A stretch of DNA of 64,000 nt from Xanthomonas theicola (GTDB lineage Bacteria; Pseudomonadota; Gammaproteobacteria; Xanthomonadales; Xanthomonadaceae), in contig NZ_CP049017.1 of NCBI RefSeq assembly GCF_014236795.1, forward strand, positions 2,086,001-2,150,000. Reading direction: 5' to 3'. Made by a program: the position numbers and the translations under genes. Below are positions 9,053 through 18,636 of this stretch, in pieces. How positions within the stretch are numbered: position 1 is the stretch's first letter; every line of letters starts with the position of its first letter. The notes beneath the pieces were generated by a model, which did no database searches, had not been told where the DNA came from, and worked only from the letters and a program-made list of their open reading frames with translations.

Positions 9053-11206
9053 ATGCCCGCTGCCCCGGCTCCCGCCGCCCCGTCCCTGCTGTCCGCCATG
9101 ATCCGCGCCACGCTGTATGCCACCCCGCTGGCGCTGGCGCTGCACAGCCCGCTGGCGACGGCCCAGCACAGCGCCACCAGGTCCGGCGCCACCACGCTGG
9201 ATCGCATCCACGTGCTCGGCACGGGCGACAACTATCAAGTACCGCGCATCACCTCCGCAACCAAGACCGATGCACCGCTGCGCGATGTGCCGCAGTCCGT
9301 CACCGTGGTGACCGAAGGCCTGATCCGCGATCAGGCCATGCAGAGCATGGCCGACGTGGTCCGCTACGTTCCGGGCGTGCAGATGGCGCAGGGCGAGGGC
9401 CATCGCGACGCGCCCATCCTGCGCGGCAACACCACCACGGCGGATTTCTTCATCAACGGGATGCGCGACGACGTGCAGTACTACCGCGACCTGTACAACG
9501 TGGAGCGGGTCGAGATTCTCAAGGGTCCCAGCGGCATGGTCTTCGGCCGCGGCGCGTCCGGCGGCCTCATCAACCGGGTCACCAAGCAGGCCGACTGGTC
9601 CAATGTCGCCGGCGTCAACCTCACCCTCGGCTCCTGGAACAACCGACGCCTGACCGCCGACTACGACAAGGCCTGGAGCGAGACGGGCGCATTCCGCATC
9701 ACCGGCCTGTACGAGAACTCCGACAGCTACCGCGACGGGGTGACCGTCGAGCGTTGGGCGGTCAATCCCACCGTCGCGCTGCGTCCGGGCGACGCGACGA
9801 GCCTGACCTTTGGCTACGAACACTTCGAAGACGACCGGATCACCGACCGCGGCGTCCCTTCCCTGCTCCCGGCGCGTGGGGCGGCCCTGCGCACGGACCC
9901 ATCCACGTTCTTCGGAAGCCCCGAGCAGAGCCCGACCTGGGCGCGCATCGACGCCGTCAGCGCGCTGCTCACCCACCAGTTCTCCGACGCCGCCAAGCTC
10001 GTCAACCAGACCCGCCTGGCCGACTACGACAAGTTCTACCAGAACGTGTTCCCGGGGACCTACACCGCGGCGACGCAGCGGGTGGCGATCAGCGCCTACA
10101 ACAACTTCACCGGCCGCAAGAATTTTCTGAACCAGACCGACCTGACCCTGGCTTTCGATACGGGAAGCGCACGCCACGAACTGCTGACCGGCCTGGAACT
10201 CGGCCGCCAGGAGACCGAGAACTTCCGCGAGACCGGCTATTTCACCAATGTGGGTCCCACCGCCACCAGCGACTTTGTGACCTTGCCGCAGACGATCTAC
10301 ACCGGTCCGGTGGCGTTCCGCCAGAGCGCGTCGGACGCGGACAACCGCAGCGTCGCCAAGAACGCCGCGGTCTATGTCCAGGACCAGCTCACGCTGTCCC
10401 CGCACTGGCAGATCCTGGCGGGCCTGCGCTACGACCTGTTCGATGCCGATGTGCGCAACAACCGCAACGGCGTCGGCGTGTCCAGCAGCGACAACCTGCT
10501 GTCGCCGCGCGCGGGAGTGATCTACAAGCCGCAGGAAGACATGTCCGTGTACGCCAGCTACTCGGTGTCCTACGTCCCGCGCGCCGGCGAACAGCTTGCC
10601 TCGCTGACCCCCTCCAACCGCGCCCTGGATCCGGAGAAGTTCACCAATCTGGAGATCGGCTACAAGTGGGACATCAGCGACCGCCTGGCCTTCGCTGCCG
10701 CGCTGTACCGGCTGGACCGAACCAACGTCGCGATCACCGATCCCAACAATCCGGCGCAATCCCTGCTGGTCGACGGGCAACGCGCCGACGGACTCGAGCT
10801 GGGCCTGTCCGGCAATCTCACCGACGCCTGGCAGATCATGGCCGGCTATGCCTATCAGGACAGCAAGGTCCAGACCCCTGGCGCGCAGCACGGCAACGCG
10901 CTGGGCCAGGTTCCCAAGCACTCGTTCTCGTTGTGGAACCGGTACGACTTCACCCCCCACTGGGGCATCGGCGTGGGCGCCATCTGCCAGGACAAGGTCT
11001 ATGTGGCCTCCGACAATGCCGTGGCGCTGCCCGGTTTCGCCCGCTTCGACGCCGCGGTCTTCTACAAGCCGACGGACGATCTCAGGGTACAGGCGAACGT
11101 CGAGAACCTGTTCGACCGGGCCTACGCTGCATCGGCGCACAGCAACAACAACATCATGCCCGGCGCGCCGCGCGGGTTGCGCCTGAGCGTCGACTGGCGC
11201 TACTGA
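9053..11206 (+). CDS. TonB-dependent siderophore receptor
   Basis: A 717-residue outer-membrane receptor with an N-terminal signal peptide (cleavage probably after about residue 38). The plug domain (about 70-185) includes LRDVPQSVTVVTEGLIRDQA and ERVEILKGPSGMVFGRGASG, typical of the FhuA/FpvA/Fiu subfamily for ferric siderophores. A 22-strand barrel follows, ending RLSVDWRY with the usual aromatic C-terminal residue. The ATG at 9053 follows an ACGGAG ribosome-binding site. The upstream Fur-like palindrome supports iron control. The Fiu-like plug favours catecholate siderophores, but the ligand cannot be read from sequence. Confidence 0.92.
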   Translation: MPAAPAPAAPSLLSAMIRATLYATPLALALHSPLATAQHSATRSGATTLDRIHVLGTGDNYQVPRITSATKTDAPLRDVPQSVTVVTEGLIRDQAMQSMADVVRYVPGVQMAQGEGHRDAPILRGNTTTADFFINGMRDDVQYYRDLYNVERVEILKGPSGMVFGRGASGGLINRVTKQADWSNVAGVNLTLGSWNNRRLTADYDKAWSETGAFRITGLYENSDSYRDGVTVERWAVNPTVALRPGDATSLTFGYEHFEDDRITDRGVPSLLPARGAALRTDPSTFFGSPEQSPTWARIDAVSALLTHQFSDAAKLVNQTRLADYDKFYQNVFPGTYTAATQRVAISAYNNFTGRKNFLNQTDLTLAFDTGSARHELLTGLELGRQETENFRETGYFTNVGPTATSDFVTLPQTIYTGPVAFRQSASDADNRSVAKNAAVYVQDQLTLSPHWQILAGLRYDLFDADVRNNRNGVGVSSSDNLLSPRAGVIYKPQEDMSVYASYSVSYVPRAGEQLASLTPSNRALDPEKFTNLEIGYKWDISDRLAFAAALYRLDRTNVAITDPNNPAQSLLVDGQRADGLELGLSGNLTDAWQIMAGYAYQDSKVQTPGAQHGNALGQVPKHSFSLWNRYDFTPHWGIGVGAICQDKVYVASDNAVALPGFARFDAAVFYKPTDDLRVQANVENLFDRAYAASAHSNNNIMPGAPRGLRLSVDWRY

Positions 11207-11737
11207 AGGCCAGGCTGTCCGGGCGGCCATCCCGCCCGGGCGGCGTTCGCGCAGATGCCGAAGACCGCAGTTGCGACGCAATCCGTGCCCGCGCGCGACC
11301 AAGGGGCGGATGGGACGCTCACGCATTGCCGGCGGCTACGACGCACATCGGGCTGGCGTGCGTAGCCGGCGCGTACGCAGGCAGGCGCGGCGTCCACGCA
11401 AGTTGACGCTGGGAGGCGCGTTGCGGTCTCAGCTGCGGCTGTTGCTTGAGCAGGGTTGGTCGCCCATGCACGTTGCCGCCACACGCAAGCGCCAACACCC
11501 CGGGCAGCCTGTCTTGCTCGCCGCCCGCGAGACGATTTACACAGCGATCCATCCGGCTCCACGCGGCTCGCTTGGCAACAAACGGGGGGCATCCGATCCA
11601 TCCCCAGTCGGTCATGCGTTGCTGTTGGTGCTTGAAACCGCCTAATAGCCAAGGCGACGACAACGGCAAACGCGACAGCGACAGCGACCCGCCGCACCCT
11701 GCCCGATCCGCCACTGCCACCGCCAGCGATGGCCGGC
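11207..11737. other. Intergenic region between convergent genes, no supported gene
   Basis: About 530 bases between the 3' ends of the TonB receptor and the puuA-like gene. Open frames of 110-165 codons exist on both strands but none shows a domain or a credible start site. No clear terminator hairpin with a T-tract was found. Confidence 0.4.
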
Positions 11738-13120
11738 TCACACGTTCAACAACAAAAACTCCCGCTCCCACGAACTGATCACCCGGAAGAACGTCTCGTA
11801 CTCTTTGCGCTTGACCGAAATGTAGGCGCGCACGAAACGCGGCCCCAGCAACTCCTGCAGCGGCGCGCAGCGCTCCAGTTCGTCCAGCGCTTCGCCCAGC
11901 GAGCGCGGCAACCGATAGCCCATCTCCTTGCCGCTGCCGGTAGTCGGCTGGGTCGGCTCCAGCGTCTCGCGCATGCCCAGCAGCCCACAGGCCAGCGTCG
12001 CCGCCATCGCCAGATACGGATTGGCGTCGGAACCGGCGAAACGGCTCTCCACTCGCATGTTCTCGATCGTGTCGATCGGCACCCGCAGCCCGCAGGTGCG
12101 GTTGTCGAAACCCCACAGCACGTTGCTCGGCGACACCTCGCCGAACATCAGCCGGCGGTAGGAATTGACGTTCGGCGCGAAGAACGCCATCGCCATCGGC
12201 ACGTACTTCTGCAATCCCGCCAGATAGTGCGCGAAGGTGCGGCTGTACTCGCCAGCGCGGCGGCCGCTGAACACGTTCTTGCCGTGCTTGTCGACCAGGC
12301 TCTGGTGGATGTGCATGGCGCTGCCGGGCTCGTTCTCCATCGGCTTGGCCAGGAACGTGGCGTAGACGCCATGGCGCATCGCCGCCTCGCGCATCGTGCG
12401 CTTGAACAGGAATACCTGGTCGGCGCGCGACAGCGCGTCGGCATGGGTGAAATTGACCTCCAGCTGCGCCGCGCCGGATTCGTGGATCAGGGTGTCCACG
12501 TCCAGTTCCATCGCATCGCAGTAGTCGTACATCAGGTCCAAGATCGGGTCGAACTCGTTGACCGCGTCGATCGAGTACGACTGCCGCGCGGTCTCCGGCC
12601 GCCCGGAGCGGCCGGCCGGCGGCAGCAGCGGGAAGTCCGGATCGGTGTTCTTCTGCACCAGGAAGAACTCCAGCTCCGGCGCCACCACCGGCTTGACGCC
12701 GATCGCCGCATAGGCCTGCAGCACGCCGCGCAGCACGTTGCGCGGCGCCAGGTCGTGCGGCCGACCTTCCTTGGTGTAGCAATCGTGGATCACCTGCGCG
12801 GTGGGATCAGTGGCCCACGGCACCATGCGCACCGTGTCCGGATCCGGGCGCAGCTGCATGTCCGAGTCCGAGGGCGAGGTCAGGTCGTAGTAGTCGTCGG
12901 GATAGTCGCCGGTGACGGTGGTGGCGAAGATGCCCTCGGGCAGGCGCGTGCCGTAGTCGTGGGAGAACTTGGCCGCCGGGATGATCTTGCCGCGCGCGTT
13001 GCCGGTGATGTCCGGCACCAGGCACTCCACCTCGGTGATGTGGCGGTCCTTCAGCCAGCGCCGTAGCGAGCTTTCCTGTTGCTCGGGGGTGTTCTTGCGG
13101 GAGCGCGGTCGGCTGGCCAT
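11738..13120 (-). CDS. puuA: Glutamine synthetase-family ligase, probable gamma-glutamylputrescine synthetase (copy 1)
   Basis: A 460-residue enzyme of the glutamine synthetase fold without an adenylylation loop. Catalytic signatures include PELEFFLV (metal-binding Glu), QLEVNF, GSAMHIHQSL (conserved His), NSYRRL and RVESRFAGSDANPYL. PuuA joins glutamate to putrescine with ATP, the first step of the Puu pathway. It lies 14 bases downstream of puuD on the same strand, forming a puuD-puuA pair, and a second paralogue (14157-15536) lies divergently. In this family the substrate may also be another polyamine or an amine, so the two copies may be specialised. Confidence 0.88.
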   Translation of the reverse strand: MASRPRSRKNTPEQQESSLRRWLKDRHITEVECLVPDITGNARGKIIPAAKFSHDYGTRLPEGIFATTVTGDYPDDYYDLTSPSDSDMQLRPDPDTVRMVPWATDPTAQVIHDCYTKEGRPHDLAPRNVLRGVLQAYAAIGVKPVVAPELEFFLVQKNTDPDFPLLPPAGRSGRPETARQSYSIDAVNEFDPILDLMYDYCDAMELDVDTLIHESGAAQLEVNFTHADALSRADQVFLFKRTMREAAMRHGVYATFLAKPMENEPGSAMHIHQSLVDKHGKNVFSGRRAGEYSRTFAHYLAGLQKYVPMAMAFFAPNVNSYRRLMFGEVSPSNVLWGFDNRTCGLRVPIDTIENMRVESRFAGSDANPYLAMAATLACGLLGMRETLEPTQPTTGSGKEMGYRLPRSLGEALDELERCAPLQELLGPRFVRAYISVKRKEYETFFRVISSWEREFLLLNV

Positions 13121-13133
13121 GGGACGTGTCGGT

Positions 13134-13889
13134 TCAGTGCGTGCGGCGCGCCGCGTAGTGGCGACAGGCGTCGCCGAAGGCCTGGAAGATGCCGAGATGC
13201 AACCGGTCGTCGAGCACGCACCATTCCGGATGCCACTGTACGCCGAGCAGGAAGCCGGGGCCGATGCCGCGGAACGCCTCGATCAGCCCGTCCGGCGCCA
13301 GCGCCTCGACGATCAGGTCGCCGCCGAGCCGGGCCACACCCTGCCCGTGCAGCGAGTTGACCGGTGCGTGGCCGCGGCCGGCGATCTCCGCCAGCCAGCC
13401 GCCCTCGCTCAGCGTCACCTCGTGCGCCGGTGCGTACTGCAGTTCCAGCGGCGCCTGGGCATCCTCGCGATGGTCGGACAGCCCTGGCACCGCGTGCACC
13501 TTCTGGTGCAGGGTGCCGCCGAGGGCGACGTTGATCTCCTGGAAACCGCGGCAGATCGCCAGGATCGGCAGGCCGAGCGAGATCGCCTGCGGGATCAGGT
13601 CCAGCGTGGTGGCGTCGCGTGCCGGGTCGTGCGGGTTGCCCGGCCAGCTCGGTTCGTCGCCGTAGTGATGCGGTTCGATGTTGCTGAGCGCCCCGGTCAG
13701 CAACAGGCCGTCCAAACGCGCCAGCCAGTCGCGCGGATCGACCGGCGGTTGCAGCGACGGCAGCAGCACCGGCGTCACCCCGGCGCCATCGACCGCCGCG
13801 CGCAGGTACTTTTCTCCAGTCACCAGGAACGGATGCTGGCCGATGAGCTTACGATCGGTCGGCAAGCCGACCAGAGGCGACACAGCCAT
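13134..13889 (-). CDS. puuD: Gamma-glutamyl-GABA hydrolase, class I glutamine amidotransferase
   Basis: A 251-residue hydrolase that releases GABA and glutamate from gamma-glutamyl-GABA. The catalytic triad is visible: Cys in LAICRGFQEINVALGG (nucleophile elbow) and His and Glu in LGVQWHPEW. The ATG at 13889 begins MAVSPLVGLPTD; the frame is open far upstream but only as the shadow of the divergent puuA copy. It is the first gene of a puuD-puuA transcript running leftwards. Confidence 0.92.
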   Translation of the reverse strand: MAVSPLVGLPTDRKLIGQHPFLVTGEKYLRAAVDGAGVTPVLLPSLQPPVDPRDWLARLDGLLLTGALSNIEPHHYGDEPSWPGNPHDPARDATTLDLIPQAISLGLPILAICRGFQEINVALGGTLHQKVHAVPGLSDHREDAQAPLELQYAPAHEVTLSEGGWLAEIAGRGHAPVNSLHGQGVARLGGDLIVEALAPDGLIEAFRGIGPGFLLGVQWHPEWCVLDDRLHLGIFQAFGDACRHYAARRTH

Positions 13890-14156
13890 GCGAAAAACTC
13901 GTGCGGCGTGGTCGCAACTTACCCCGGGCGTTTTATTTTTACAACACGATGCGAGCGCGCCCCACCGCCGGCGAGCGCATCCGGCCACCGCGCCGGCGTC
14001 CGGCATGGCGCCGCATCCCAGTGCACGCAAGGATCGGCGCGGCGCGCGCGCGGCCGCGGCGGCCGCCGTGCGCGGTCCCGAGCGTGCGGGCCTGTTGAGT
14101 ATTCTTGACGCGCGCGTGGCTCTGCTAAGCTCGACACACTCCCGCCGGCCGCCGCC
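13890..14156. promoter_or_regulatory. Divergent promoter region puuD / puuA copy 2, with operator half-site
   Basis: The 267 bases between the two divergent transcripts include an AT-rich island near 13930-13953. On the minus strand this reads GTGTTGTAAAAATAAAAC, which starts with the same GTGTTG half-site seen twice upstream of the PuuR-like gene and the transaminase. It may be a weaker site for that regulator. Core promoter elements were not assigned. Confidence 0.35.
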
Positions 14157-15536
14157 ATGACCCGCACCCACGACGCTCCGCTCCTGCCCCCTGACGCCGC
14201 CCAGGCCTTGCAACGCATCCCCGGCTGCGAACAGATCGACCTGCTGCTGCCGGACAGCAACGGCCTGCTGCGCGGCAAGCGCATCACCGACGATGCGCTG
14301 GACAAGGTCTATCGGGACGGGGTGTGCCTGCCGATGTCGCTGATCGCCACCGACATCACCGGCAATACGGTCGAGGAGACCGGGCTGGGTTACACCATCG
14401 GCGACGAGGACCGGCTGTGCTTCCCGGTCCCCGGCACGCTGCAGCCGGTGCCGTGGGCGCCGGTGCCGTCGGCGCAGCTGCTGCTGGCGATGCGCGACGA
14501 GGCAGGCGACCCGCTGGACTTCGCCCCGCGCGAGGTGCTGGCGCGGGCGGTGGCGCGGCTGCGCGCACGTGGGCTGACCCCGGTGATCGCGGTGGAGCTG
14601 GAGTTCTACCTGTTCGATCCGCGCGCCGGCGCCGACGGCCGGCCGCAGCCGCCGCTGCAGGCGCACAGCGGGCTGCGCAGCGACAGCACTCAGGTCTACT
14701 CCATGCAGGACCTGGACGACCAGCGCGGCTTCACCGACGCGGTCGCGCAGGCCTGCCATGCGCAAGGCATCCCCGCCGATACCGCGGTCGCCGAATACGC
14801 GCCCGGCCAGTTCGAGATCAACCTCAAGCACCGCAGCGACGCGCTGGCCGCCTGCGACGACGCGCTGATGCTCAAGCGCGCGATCAAGGCGGTCGCGCAA
14901 CGGCAGGGGCTGCTCGCCAGCTTCATGGCCAAGCCGTTCGCCGCACAGTCCGGCAGCGGCCTGCACCTGCACGTGAGCCTGCTCGACGAGGCCGGCGGCA
15001 ACGTCTTCGCCGGTACCGCACAGGCGCCGGCCGAGGCGCTGCGCCACGCCATCGGCGGCCTGCAACGCAGTGCCGACGACTGCCTGCTGCTGTTCGCACC
15101 GCACGCCAACAGCTATCGCCGCTTCGTGCCCAATGCGTTCGTGCCGCTCAACGACAGCTGGGGCTTCAACAACCGCACCGTGGCGATGCGGGTGCCGCAC
15201 AGCGATCCGGCCAATACCCGCATCGAGCATCGCATCGCCGGCGCCGACGCCAATCCCTATCTGGTCGCCGCAGCGGTGCTGGCCGGCATCGAACACGGCC
15301 TGCAGCACCGCTGCGACCCCGGCCCGCCGATCCGGGGCAACGCCTATGCGCAGACCGAGATCCGCCATCCCGACTGGCGCAGCGCGATCACCGGATTCCT
15401 CGCCAGCGGCTTCGCCGCCGACCGGTTCGGCGCACGCTTCCGCCACGTCTACGGCCAGCAGAAGCGGCACGAAATGCTGGATTTCCACGCCCAGGTGAGC
15501 GATCTGGACTACCGCTGGTACTTGCGCACGGTGTGA
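14157..15536 (+). CDS. puuA: Glutamine synthetase-family ligase, probable gamma-glutamylputrescine synthetase (copy 2)
   Basis: A 459-residue paralogue of the ligase at 11738-13120. Key motifs are VELEFYLF, QFEINLKHRSDAL, GSGLHLHVSL, NSYRRFVPNAFVPLN and RIEHRIAGADANPYLVAAA. The N-terminus EQIDLLLPDSNGLLRGKRI matches the PuuA subgroup. It is followed at 92 bases by puuB on the same strand, so it should supply gamma-glutamylputrescine to that oxidase. It is divergently transcribed from puuD-puuA copy 1. A heptamer-type repeat lies directly after the stop codon. Confidence 0.88.
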   Translation: MTRTHDAPLLPPDAAQALQRIPGCEQIDLLLPDSNGLLRGKRITDDALDKVYRDGVCLPMSLIATDITGNTVEETGLGYTIGDEDRLCFPVPGTLQPVPWAPVPSAQLLLAMRDEAGDPLDFAPREVLARAVARLRARGLTPVIAVELEFYLFDPRAGADGRPQPPLQAHSGLRSDSTQVYSMQDLDDQRGFTDAVAQACHAQGIPADTAVAEYAPGQFEINLKHRSDALAACDDALMLKRAIKAVAQRQGLLASFMAKPFAAQSGSGLHLHVSLLDEAGGNVFAGTAQAPAEALRHAIGGLQRSADDCLLLFAPHANSYRRFVPNAFVPLNDSWGFNNRTVAMRVPHSDPANTRIEHRIAGADANPYLVAAAVLAGIEHGLQHRCDPGPPIRGNAYAQTEIRHPDWRSAITGFLASGFAADRFGARFRHVYGQQKRHEMLDFHAQVSDLDYRWYLRTV

Positions 15537-15541
15537 TGCGC

Positions 15542-15672
15542 GGGACTCGGGACTGGGGACTCGAGAAAGCAAACGCCAAGCATCCGGAGGCTGACCTGAT
15601 GTTTCCCCTCTCCAGCAACTCACTGCCATGACCCGCTCCTCCCCGAGTCCCGGGTCCCCAGTCCCGAGTCCC
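15542..15672. repeat. 19-bp perfect inverted repeat spanning the puuB start
   Basis: GGGACTCGGGACTGGGGAC at 15542-15560 is matched exactly by its reverse complement at 15654-15672. The arms belong to the same GGGACTC repeat family as the array at 25691-25862. The puuB ATG (15628) lies in the 93-base loop, and the right arm is inside the coding sequence. Such a stem could hide or expose the start in the mRNA; this effect is inferred. Confidence 0.85.
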
Positions 15673-16935
15673 GGCTCTTCCTGGTACACCGACAGCGCCA
15701 CGCCGCTGCCACCGCAACCACCGTTGCAGGGGCGGGTACGGGCCGACGTGTGCATTCTCGGCGCCGGCTATACCGGGCTGAGCGCAGCGCTGGCGCTAGC
15801 CGAGGCCGGCTACCAGGTGGCGATCGTGGAAGCGCAGCGCGTCGGCTGGGGCGCGTCCGGGCGCAACGGCGGCCAGGCCATCGTCGGCTACGGCTGTGAG
15901 CAGCACACGCTGGAAACGCTGCTCGGCCAGGCCGACGCGCGGCGGCTGTTCGACTTCTCGCGCGACGGCATGCAGTTGCTGCGCGACCGCATCCAGCGCC
16001 ACGCCATCGCCTGCGACTGGCGCGACGGCCATGCGCACGTGGCGATCAAGCCACGCCAGATGCGCGCGCTGCAGGCCGGCATCGTCGAGATGGCGCAGCG
16101 CTACGACTATCCGCTGCAGTGGTGGGACCGCGACCAATTGCGTACGCAACTACGCAGCGAGCGCTACCTGGGCGCGATGTACGATCCGGCCAGCGGCCAC
16201 CTGCATCCACTCGAGTACGCGCGCGGGCTGGCGCGCGCGGCGCTGGCCGCCGGCGTGCGCATCTACGAGCAATCGCCGGTGACCGCGCTGGTGCGCGGCG
16301 CGCGGCCGATCCTGCGCAGCGCCCACGGCGAGGTCCAGGCCGACTTCGCGGTCCTCGCCGGCAACGCCTGGCTGCGCGGCATCGCGCCGGAGCTGGAGTC
16401 GCGGATCATGCCGGTCGGCACCTACATCGGCGCCAGCGCGCCGCTGGGCGCGGCACTGGCGCGCGAACTGATCGGCAACGACATGGCGGTGGCCGACGTG
16501 AACTGGGCGCTGGACTACTTTCGCCTCAGCCGCGACCACCGCCTGCTGTTCGGCGGCCGCGCCAGCTATTCGTCGCTGCCGCCGCCGGGCCTGCGCGGGG
16601 TCATGACCCGGCGCATGCGCCGGGTGTTCCCGCAGCTGCGCGCGGTCGAGCTGGACTACGTGTGGGGCGGCTACGTCGACATCACCCGCAACCGCGCTCC
16701 GCACTGGGGCCGGCTGGCCCCGAACGTCTATTTCGCGCAGGGCTTTTGCGGCCACGGCGTGGCCGCCACCGGCCTGGCCGGCGACGCCATCGCCGCGGCC
16801 ATCGCCGGGCAGGCGCAGCGTTTGGACCTGTTCGCCCGCATCCCGCACGCGCCGTTTCCCGGCGGGCGCCTGCTGCGCATGCCGCTGCTGGCGGCGGCGA
16901 TGTCCTGGTACAAGCTGCGCGACGCGCTGTGGTAA
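15628..16935 (+). CDS. puuB: Gamma-glutamylputrescine oxidase (FAD-dependent, DAO fold)
   Basis: A 435-residue flavoprotein. ADVCILGAGYTGLSAALALAEAG is the dinucleotide-binding motif, followed by GWGASGRNGGQ, typical of PuuB and OrdL proteins. It oxidises gamma-glutamylputrescine to the aldehyde, releasing ammonia and hydrogen peroxide. Residues 4-17 (SSPSPGSPVPSPGS) are encoded by a GGGACTC-type repeat that is foreign to the family, and the family-like sequence begins at SWYTDSA. No other start codon lies between, so the repeat appears to have been captured into the N-terminus. It follows puuA copy 2 in one transcript. Confidence 0.9.
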   Translation: MTRSSPSPGSPVPSPGSSWYTDSATPLPPQPPLQGRVRADVCILGAGYTGLSAALALAEAGYQVAIVEAQRVGWGASGRNGGQAIVGYGCEQHTLETLLGQADARRLFDFSRDGMQLLRDRIQRHAIACDWRDGHAHVAIKPRQMRALQAGIVEMAQRYDYPLQWWDRDQLRTQLRSERYLGAMYDPASGHLHPLEYARGLARAALAAGVRIYEQSPVTALVRGARPILRSAHGEVQADFAVLAGNAWLRGIAPELESRIMPVGTYIGASAPLGAALARELIGNDMAVADVNWALDYFRLSRDHRLLFGGRASYSSLPPPGLRGVMTRRMRRVFPQLRAVELDYVWGGYVDITRNRAPHWGRLAPNVYFAQGFCGHGVAATGLAGDAIAAAIAGQAQRLDLFARIPHAPFPGGRLLRMPLLAAAMSWYKLRDALW

Positions 16936-17057
16936 GAGCGTCATGCGCGCGCCTGACGTCGCCGGCTAACGTTGCCGGCCGCGCGCGTCTACTCCCTACA
17001 AGGGCGCCTTGCGGCTCGCATGCTGCAACCATTGCCGGCCCTGGATGCGCGAGCGGC

Positions 17058-17262
17058 CAGCCCTACTTCGAGAGCCTGCGCCAGAGCGCATCCACGCGCT
17101 GAAGGCGCAGGCGGGCGAGCAGACGCTGCGCATCACCATCAGCACGGCGTGTGCACCAGCGACGAGCGGCGCGATGCGCTACACCCGCTGCTGGCCGAGG
17201 CCGACAAGCACCTGTACCTGGCCAAGGCCGGCGGCCGCAGCCGGGTCGAGCACGCCGCCTGA
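17058..17262 (+). pseudogene. Remnant of a GGDEF diguanylate cyclase C-terminus
   Basis: Two frames together give the end of a GGDEF domain: RIHALKAQAGEQTLRITIST in one, then, after loss of one base near 17156, LLAEADKHLYLAKAGGRSRV and EHAA to the stop. The ADKHLYLAKAGGRSRV motif is the hallmark of the GGDEF C-terminal helix. The GGDEF catalytic loop and everything upstream are missing or unrecognisable. It is a dead fragment between puuB and the MHS carrier. Confidence 0.65.
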
Positions 17263-17281
17263 GCGCGGCCGCGCGCGGGCC

Positions 17282-18562
17282 TCAGCCGCGCCGGGCGCGG
17301 ATCGCCAACAACGCCAGCAGGGTCAGCAGCGCCGCGGCGCTGAGGTAATAGCCCACCCACGGCAGGCCGTAGTGCTTTGCCAGCCACGTGGCCACGTACG
17401 GCGCCGGCGCCGCGCCGACGATGCCGGCCAGGTTGAACGACAGCGAGGCACCGGTGTAGCGCACCGCTACCGGGTACAGTTCGACCAACAAGGTGCCGCA
17501 GGGGCCGTAGGTCAGGCCCATGAAGAAAAACCCCAGCGACAGGAACGCCAGCACCTGCCATGGCTGCCCGGCCTGGAACAGCGGCGCGAAGCCCAGCCCG
17601 AACAGGACGATGGCGACGCTGGCCACGATCATCGCCAGGCGCGTGCCGCGGCGGTCGCCGTAGTGCGCCGACAGCGGGATGCCTGCGGCGAAGAACAGGA
17701 TCCCGACCATCTGCAGCAGCAGGAACTGTTCGCGGCTGTAGCCCAGCGTGGCGGTGCCGTAGCCCAGCGCGAACACGGTCATCAGGTAGAACAGCACGAA
17801 GGTGGCGAACGCCCCCAGCGTGCCCAGCAGCATCGCCCCGGCATGCCGCGACAGCACCGTCCACATCGGCAGGCGCACCCGCTCGTCGCGATCCAGCGCG
17901 CGCTGGAAGTCCGGGGTCTCGTGGATGCGCAGGCGCACCCACAGCCCGGTCACAACCAGCAGCGCACTGGCCACGAACGGAATGCGCCAGCCCCAGCGCA
18001 TGAACTGCGTATCGTCGAGCACCGCACCGAGCAGCAGGAAGATCCCGGAGGACAGCAGGAAGCCCAGCGGCGCGCCCAGCTGCGGGAACATGCCGTACCA
18101 GGCGCGCCTGCCGGGCGGCGCGTTCTCGGTCGCCAGCAGCACCGCCCCGCCCCATTCCCCACCCAGGCCCAGGCCCTGGCCGAAGCGGCACAGCACCAGC
18201 AGCGCCGGCGCCCACATGCCGATGCTGGCGTAGGTGGGCAGCAGCCCGATGCACACCGTGGACAGGCCCATGGTCAGCAGCGCCGCCACCAGCGTCGCCT
18301 TGCGCCCGATGCGGTCGCCGAAATGGCCGAACAGCGCCGAACCCAGCGGCCGCGCGACGAAGGCCACGGCGAAGGTCGCCAGCGACTGCAGTCTGGCCGC
18401 GTCGGCGTCGCCGGCCGGGAAGAACAGGATCGGGAACACCAGCACCGCGGCGGTGGCGTAGATGTAGAAGTCGAAGAACTCGATGGTGGTGCCGACCAGG
18501 CTGGCCAACAGGACGCGGCGCGGCGAATTGACGGGCGGAATGGAAAGCGCGGCAGCGGTCAT
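17282..18562 (-). CDS. MFS transporter, metabolite:H+ symporter (MHS) family
   Basis: A 426-residue carrier with twelve predicted transmembrane helices. Signatures include VGTTIEFFDFYIYATAAVLV in helix 1 and the loop motif GHFGDRIGRKATL between helices 2 and 3, both typical of the MHS subfamily (ShiA, ProP, KgtP), plus RFGQGLGLGGEWGGA. The ATG at 18562 begins MTAAALSIPPVNSPRRVLLA; the frame is open upstream but without homology. It lies 74 bases after the small winged-helix gene of the formate dehydrogenase block and may be transcribed with it. Substrate unknown; an organic acid or amine is plausible. Confidence 0.88.
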   Translation of the reverse strand: MTAAALSIPPVNSPRRVLLASLVGTTIEFFDFYIYATAAVLVFPILFFPAGDADAARLQSLATFAVAFVARPLGSALFGHFGDRIGRKATLVAALLTMGLSTVCIGLLPTYASIGMWAPALLVLCRFGQGLGLGGEWGGAVLLATENAPPGRRAWYGMFPQLGAPLGFLLSSGIFLLLGAVLDDTQFMRWGWRIPFVASALLVVTGLWVRLRIHETPDFQRALDRDERVRLPMWTVLSRHAGAMLLGTLGAFATFVLFYLMTVFALGYGTATLGYSREQFLLLQMVGILFFAAGIPLSAHYGDRRGTRLAMIVASVAIVLFGLGFAPLFQAGQPWQVLAFLSLGFFFMGLTYGPCGTLLVELYPVAVRYTGASLSFNLAGIVGAAPAPYVATWLAKHYGLPWVGYYLSAAALLTLLALLAIRARRG

Positions 18563-18636
18563 GGGGCGGCATCGACGGGAAACCGGCCGATTCTGGCAGA
18601 TCGGCCGTGGCCCCGCAGCGCCGCGTGGCAATGCGC

